NCBI RefSeq assembly: GCF_005893125.1
Contig: NZ_VCJS01000085.1
Coordinates: 1 to 50,858 of the forward strand
Direction of reading: 5' to 3'
DNA from: Nonomuraea basaltis
GTDB lineage: Bacteria; Actinomycetota; Actinomycetes; Streptosporangiales; Streptosporangiaceae
DNA length: 50,858 bases
In this document: positions 46,767 through 50,858 of the stretch, one piece after another
Layout: each line of letters begins with the position of its first letter
Numbering within the stretch: the first letter of the stretch is position 1
Notes under the pieces: model-generated
The model's input: the letters and a program-made list of their open reading frames with translations, nothing else
The model's database searches: none
Told to the model about the DNA's origin: nothing
Translations under genes and position numbers: made by a program

Positions 46767-48665
46767 GTGATGTCGAAGCCCACCTTCCCCGAGACCACCG
46801 CACCGGCTGTGGCCGGGCCACCGGAGCCGGCCGGAGCCGGGGACGTACGGATGAAGGCGAGCCCGGCGGCTCTCGCCCGCGCGCTCGGAATGGCCTGGCA
46901 GGCGGGCCGGTGGCACGTGTTCGCGTACGCGGTCCTGACCCTGTTCGAAGCGGCCGTGCCCGTGGCCACCGCCTGGCTGACCAAGACGGCGCTGGACGTG
47001 ATCGCGCACCGGACGTCCGGCCCGTCCGCGCTGGTGGTGGTGGGAGCGGGGCTGGCGGTGGCGGGCGTGGCGGCGGTCACGTTCCCGCACGTCTCCAGCT
47101 ACCTGCGCCAGGAGCTCCAGCGCCGCACCGGGCGCCTGGCCCAGGACCGGCTCTTCGCCGGCGTGGAGCGCCTGACCGGCCTGGCCAAGTTCGAGGACCC
47201 CGCGTTCCTGGACCGGATGAGCCTGGCCCACACGTCAGGCGGCGCCACCCCGAGCGCGGTGGTCTCCGGGGCGCTGGCGATCTGCCGCGGGTTCGTCACG
47301 GTGCTGGGGTTTCTCGGCTCGCTGCTGGTCGTCAGCCCGCTGCTGGCCGGCGCGGTCCTGGTGGCGGCGCTGCCCGCGCTGGCCGCCGAGCTGCGCCTGT
47401 CTCGCCAGCGCGCGTCCATGATGTGGCGGATCGGGCCGATGGAGCGGCGCGAGCTGTTCTACCGCCAGCTCTTGACCAGCGTGCGCGCCGCCAAGGAGTT
47501 GCGCCTGTTCGGCGCCGGCCGGTATTTCCGGTCCAGGATGAACGCCGAGCGGGTCGCGGCCGACTCCGAACGCCGCCGCCTCGACCGCCGGGAGCTCGGC
47601 GTCGAGGGCGGGCTCGGGCTGCTGTCCGGTGTGATCTCCGGAGCCGGGCTGATCTGGGCGCTGTTCGCCGCCATGGAAGGCCGGCTCTCCGCGGGTGACA
47701 TCGCACTGCTCGCCACCTCGATCGTCGGCGTGCAGTCGGCGCTGGCCGCGCTGGTCAGCGAGGTGACGATGGCGCACCAGCAACTGCTCAACTTCGCCTA
47801 CTACCTGACCGTGACCGGCGCCGAGCCCGACCTGCCCGTGCCCGCGCGGCCGGTGCCGCCGCCCGTGCTGCGGCACGGCATCGAGCTCCGCGACGTGTGG
47901 TTCCGCTACTCCGCCGACCATCCCTGGTCGCTGCGCGGCGTCAGCCTCACGATCCCGCAGGGCTCCGCGGTCGCCCTGGTGGGCAAGAACGGCGCGGGCA
48001 AGAGCACGCTCGTCAAGCTGCTGTGCAGGTTCTACGACCCGGACCGGGGGTCGATCCTGTGGGACGGCGTCGACCTGCGCGACCTGGACCCGGCCGAGCT
48101 GCGCGGCCGTATCGGCGCGGTGTTCCAGGACTACATGGAGTACGACCTGACCGCCACCGAGAACATCGCGATCGGCGACGTGGCGGGCCGCGAGAGGCTG
48201 ACCGCCTCCGCCGGCCGGATCGAGGCCGCGGCGCGGAAGTCAGGGGTCCACGACGCGGTCAGCGCCCTGCCGCGCGGCTACGACACGCTGCTGACCCGGA
48301 TGTTCTTCGGACTCGATCCCGAGGCCGGGGTGGTGTTGTCGGGCGGGCAGTGGCAGCGGCTGGCGCTGGCCCGGGCGATGCTGCGTGCGGAGCGGGATCT
48401 GCTGATCCTCGACGAGCCGAGCTCCGGGCTGGACGCCGAGGCCGAGCACGAGATCCACAACCGGCTGCGCGAGTATCGGGCGGGGCGTACCAGCCTGCTG
48501 ATCTCGCATCGGCTGGGAGCGGTGCGGGAGGCGGACATGCTCGTGGTGCTCGACGCCGGGCAGGTGGCCGAGCAGGGGACGCACGAAGAGCTGATCATGC
48601 TGGACGGCGTCTACAGGAAGCTCTTCAACCTGCAGGCCCAGGGTTACCAGCCCGCCGACGCCTGA
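46767..48665 (+). CDS. ABC exporter, fused permease-ATPase, for the peptide
   Basis: 632 residues; GTG 46767 and ATG 46770 are adjacent possible starts, five or eight bases after the redoxin stop. Six membrane helices are followed by an ATPase with Walker A GKNGAGKST (about 412-420), signature LSGGQWQRLALARAM and Walker B LLILDEPSSGLD. It lacks the C39 peptidase domain found in bacteriocin exporters, which fits with cleavage by the separate S26 enzyme. The type is common in lanthipeptide and other RiPP clusters. Confidence 0.85.
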   Translation: MMSKPTFPETTAPAVAGPPEPAGAGDVRMKASPAALARALGMAWQAGRWHVFAYAVLTLFEAAVPVATAWLTKTALDVIAHRTSGPSALVVVGAGLAVAGVAAVTFPHVSSYLRQELQRRTGRLAQDRLFAGVERLTGLAKFEDPAFLDRMSLAHTSGGATPSAVVSGALAICRGFVTVLGFLGSLLVVSPLLAGAVLVAALPALAAELRLSRQRASMMWRIGPMERRELFYRQLLTSVRAAKELRLFGAGRYFRSRMNAERVAADSERRRLDRRELGVEGGLGLLSGVISGAGLIWALFAAMEGRLSAGDIALLATSIVGVQSALAALVSEVTMAHQQLLNFAYYLTVTGAEPDLPVPARPVPPPVLRHGIELRDVWFRYSADHPWSLRGVSLTIPQGSAVALVGKNGAGKSTLVKLLCRFYDPDRGSILWDGVDLRDLDPAELRGRIGAVFQDYMEYDLTATENIAIGDVAGRERLTASAGRIEAAARKSGVHDAVSALPRGYDTLLTRMFFGLDPEAGVVLSGGQWQRLALARAMLRAERDLLILDEPSSGLDAEAEHEIHNRLREYRAGRTSLLISHRLGAVREADMLVVLDAGQVAEQGTHEELIMLDGVYRKLFNLQAQGYQPADA

Positions 48666-48762
48666 TCACAGGAAAGCCCGGCGACACCCGTGGCGCGGGG
48701 CCGTCGGCGGCGGGAGAAGGGATGGCTTGGTGGCCACAGGGGCGGGTGAAGGGAGGCGGCGG

Positions 48763-49578
48763 TCATCGGCGGCCGGTGAAGCGAAGCCGGCGGCGGTGGC
48801 AGCGGGGGCGGCGGCCGTGCCAGCCCAGTGCGGGGCCGCTCAATCGCGGATCCCGGTTCAGCATGAGGTGGTGCAGCTCGGCCAGCTCCGGCCCGGGGGC
48901 GATGCCGAGCTCGCGGTCGAGCGCCCGCCGCGCCTCGGCGTACACCGTCAGCGCGCCCGCCACGTCCCCGGTGCGGTACAACGCCACCATGAGGTGCCCC
49001 CACAGGCGCTCTCTGGTGGGCCGCAGCGCCAGCGTCTCTCGAAGGCCGCCGATGATCTCGCTGTGCCTGCCGAGCGCCAGCCTGGCCCGCGCGCACTCCT
49101 CGACCGCCAGGTAGCGCTGCTCCTCCAGGGCCTCGAGCTGGGCGGCCACCCCGACGGTCCTGGGCAGGTCCTCGGCCGCGGCTCCCCGCCACAGCGCGAG
49201 CGCCGCGGTCAGGTATCCCAGCGCTTCCTCATAACGGTCGCCCGCCATCGCGGCGCGCCCCTGCCGTACCCGCTCGTTGAACTCGGCGACGTCCAGCTCG
49301 CCGGGCTCGGCGGTGAGGAGGTAGCCGCGCGGGTGTGCCCGCAGGCGGCCGTCCAGGTCCTTGCGCAGCAGGTTCGCGTAGCTGCGTACGTTGGCCAGCG
49401 CCGACTTGGGCGGGCTGTCCTCCCATAAGGCGCTGAACAGGCGGTCGCGGGAGACCGTGCGGTTCGGCTCCAGCAGGAGGCAGGTGAGGAGCAACCGCTG
49501 TTTCGTCGTCCCCAGCGGGACGACAGCGTCATCACGCCAGAGCCGTACCGGTCCGAGGATGCCGAATCGAAGACCCAT
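48763..49578 (-). CDS. SARP/BTAD-type transcriptional activator
   Basis: 271 residues. The winged-helix OmpR-like domain is at about 1-90 (FGILGPVRLWRDDAVVPLG, then LANVRSYANLLRKDL) and the bacterial transcriptional activator domain at about 95-245 (AEFNERVRQGRAAMAGDRYEEAL landmark AAMAGDRYEEALGYLTAAL; RERLWGHLMVALYRTGDVAGALTVY landmark LMVALYRTGDVAGAL). The short SARPs activate antibiotic and RiPP clusters. It converges on the peptide operon and probably controls it. Its promoter carries a CebR-like operator. Confidence 0.85.
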   Translation of the reverse strand: MGLRFGILGPVRLWRDDAVVPLGTTKQRLLLTCLLLEPNRTVSRDRLFSALWEDSPPKSALANVRSYANLLRKDLDGRLRAHPRGYLLTAEPGELDVAEFNERVRQGRAAMAGDRYEEALGYLTAALALWRGAAAEDLPRTVGVAAQLEALEEQRYLAVEECARARLALGRHSEIIGGLRETLALRPTRERLWGHLMVALYRTGDVAGALTVYAEARRALDRELGIAPGPELAELHHLMLNRDPRLSGPALGWHGRRPRCHRRRLRFTGRR

Positions 49579-49600
49579 TCATTCCTCCCGCACGCGGTTT

Positions 49601-49614
49601 TGGGAGCGCTCCCA
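49601..49614. promoter_or_regulatory. CebR/LacI-type operator (perfect 14-bp palindrome)
   Basis: TGGGAGCGCTCCCA is identical to the published CebR consensus of Streptomyces, the cellobiose/cellotriose-responsive repressor. It lies 23-36 bases upstream of the SARP start and just downstream of its -10 box, where a bound repressor would block transcription. A half-site (TGGGAG, minus strand) lies at about 49651-49656. The cognate repressor is not in the window. Confidence 0.7.
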
Positions 49615-49618
49615 CGAC

Positions 49619-49647
49619 ACGGTATGTATATGTCGATCATGTGTCAA
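49619..49647 (-). promoter_or_regulatory. sigma-70-like promoter of SARP gene
   Basis: On the minus strand TTGACA (49642-49647), 17 bases, TACCGT (49619-49624). The -35 box is perfect and the spacing optimal. The operator overlaps the expected transcription start. Confidence 0.65.
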
Positions 49648-49921
49648 TGGGCTCCCACTACCGGTGAGGTCACCATGTCCAGAGCGGCCGGACCGCACGG
49701 CTTCGCATGAAACTTTCACACGTTCCCCCAGGTCATGGCGGCTGACGGCACACCGCGCGTTGACGGCGCCGAAGAGGGCGGCCCAGCATGACGCCGCGCT
49801 TCCCCTCCCCGGAAGGACACCCCGTAGGCGGCGCTGACAGCGGGACGGGCGCTCGCTTGCGCCCGCCCGAAGCCCCGGTGTCAAAGCCGCCCGGTTCCCG
49901 GCGTGGGGGACAATCGAGACC

Positions 49922-50829
49922 GTGCAGTTCGGCATCCTGGGCCCGTTGGTGGTGCGGTCCTCCGGCGGAAGCCCGATCGCGGTCGGCGGGCCCCGGCCGC
50001 GTGCCCTGCTCGCGCTGCTGCTGCTCGACGCGGGGCGGATGGTCAGTGTCGAACGCCTCATCGACGGCCAGTACGGCGACCGTCCGCCGGCCGGCGCCGC
50101 CAACGCCATCCAGGCGCAAGTTTCCCGGCTCAGGCGCAACCTGCCTGCTCAGCTGATCGAGTTCCACGGGACGGGCTACCGGCTGGCGGTCGATCGGGAG
50201 GACGTGGACGCGCACCGGTTCGAGCGGCTCACCCGCGAGGGGCGGCGGCTGCTCGCCGGCGGCCATTCCGCGGGCGCGGCCGCCGTGCTCAAGGATGCCC
50301 TCGACCTGTGGCGCGGACCGGCGTTCGCCGACCTGGCCGATGCGCCGTTCGCGGGCGCGCAGGCGCAGCGGCTGGAGGAGCTGCGGTTGTCGGCGGTGGA
50401 GGACCTGCTGGAGGCCGAGCTGGCCCTTCCCCACGCCACCCCGGTGGCCGCGCTCCGGGAGCTGGTCGCCGCCCACCCGCTGCGCGAGCGGGCGCGGGGG
50501 CTGCTGATGCGGGCGCTGCACGGGGCCGGCCGGCAGGCGGAGGCGCTCACGGTCTTCGACGACACCCGGCGACTGCTCGCCGACGAACTCGGCGCCGACC
50601 CGTCGCCCGAGCTGGCGGCCCTCCACCTGGAGCTCCTGCGCGGCGAGCGGCACCGCGAACGCGTCACCCGAGTCTCCCCGCCGGCCCAGCTGACCAGCTT
50701 CGTGGGACGGGAAGCCGAACTGGCACGCATCGACGAGCTGAGCGGCGCCCGCCTCGTGACGATCGTCGGCCCGGGCGGCACGGGCAAGACCCGACTCGCC
50801 ATCGAAGCCACGACCCGTCACCCCAGCCC
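49922..50829 (+). CDS. AfsR-type SARP with NB-ARC domain, 3' partial
   Basis: About 302 residues from GTG 49922, cut by the contig end. DNA-binding domain (FGILGPLVVRSSGG, ANAIQAQVSRLRRNL) at about 1-92, activator domain at about 100-240 (RFERLTREGRRLLAGGHSAGAA landmark RFERLTREGRRLLAGG; LMRALHGAGRQAEALTVFDD), then FVGREAELARIDEL and Walker A VGPGGTGKTRLA, the start of an ATPase. Full-length relatives have about 900-1100 residues with TPR repeats. It is divergent from the short SARP. The open frame runs on to 50858 only through adapter sequence. Confidence 0.85.
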
Positions 50830-50845
50830 CTGTCTCTTATACACA
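50830..50845 (+). other. Tn5/Nextera mosaic-end sequence (assembly artefact)
   Basis: CTGTCTCTTATACACA equals the first 16 of 19 bases of the Tn5 mosaic end read outwards. The last 13 bases (50846-50858) do not continue the known adapter and their origin is unclear. Bases after 50829 should not be treated as genomic. Confidence 0.8.
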
Positions 50846-50858
50846 GCGGATGCGTCCC

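Larger units (their letters stand above)
49579..49921. other. divergent promoter region of two SARP genes
   Basis: 343 bases. It holds the promoter and operator of the leftward SARP. The rightward half (49700-49921) has no gene; a GGGGGACA purine stretch at about 49909 may serve as Shine-Dalgarno for the rightward gene. Confidence 0.5.

Noticed and set aside
1..50858. tRNA, rRNA, CRISPR array, complete insertion sequence
   Set aside because: None seen on reading both strands; no transposase motif and no regular spaced repeats.

Overview
The window is very GC-rich, mostly codes with G or C at third codon positions, uses many GTG starts, and carries families typical of actinomycetes (a DUF574-type methyltransferase, XRE-DUF5919, SARP regulators, DrrAB, a bacterial P450). 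This suggests a filamentous actinobacterium, and the style fits Streptosporangiaceae such as Nonomuraea; that genus is an inference. Both window ends look like library-adapter remnants: the first 7 bases and positions 50830-50845 match the Tn5 (Nextera) mosaic end, so the terminal genes are truncated by the contig.

Layout. 0-6.2 kb: partial HNH nuclease, alpha/beta hydrolase, a six-repeat beta-propeller-like protein, a SAM methyltransferase, a pectinesterase remnant, a HAD hydrolase and an XRE-DUF5919 regulator. 6.2-8.4 kb: two small coupled genes, then a 44-residue Lys/Asp/Gly-rich peptide coupled to a protein-isoaspartate-methyltransferase homologue. That pair has the architecture of an imiditide-type RiPP locus. 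8.5-14.3 kb: a secreted protein, an FMN reductase-DrrA-DrrB operon behind a perfect 21-bp palindrome, SRPBCC and SDR genes, and an ECF sigma factor with a SnoaL-like domain. 14.4-15.3 kb: a TPR-only gene enclosed by 46-bp inverted repeats (38/46 identical) with a possible 6-bp target duplication. 15.5-20.2 kb: a giant STAND-type ATPase and a P450. 20.2-21.6 kb: a gene-poor segment with a broken integrase tail and a His-rich secreted protein. 21.6-25.5 kb: MFS, epimerase, AEC transporter and GNAT. 25.5-31.9 kb: TauE/SafE transporter, then an Opp/Dpp-type ABC operon with a Fur/Zur-like box 5 nt before its first start codon. 31.9-37 kb: OmpA-like lipoprotein, a membrane protein, and a TPR-AAA+/TPR-membrane gene pair. 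37-43 kb: a TetR regulator divergent from a tightly overlapping five-gene aromatic meta-cleavage operon (extradiol dioxygenase, FAH hydrolase, FAD hydroxylase, membrane protein, MBL hydrolase). 43-45 kb: a membrane-anchored protein of unknown function and RarD.

The most interesting region is 45.0-49.6 kb. A 59-residue peptide with ten cysteines in its last 36 residues is followed by a dedicated S26 signal peptidase, a MauE-like membrane protein, a MauD-like membrane-anchored thioredoxin and an ABC exporter. A convergent SARP regulator follows; its promoter carries a perfect copy of the CebR (cellobiose-repressor) operator. I read this as an export and oxidative-folding machine for a disulfide-rich peptide. 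As far as I know this set is uncharacterised.

The remaining intergenic stretches hold promoters, palindromic operators and a few strong stem-loops. I saw no rRNA, tRNA, CRISPR array or intact transposase.
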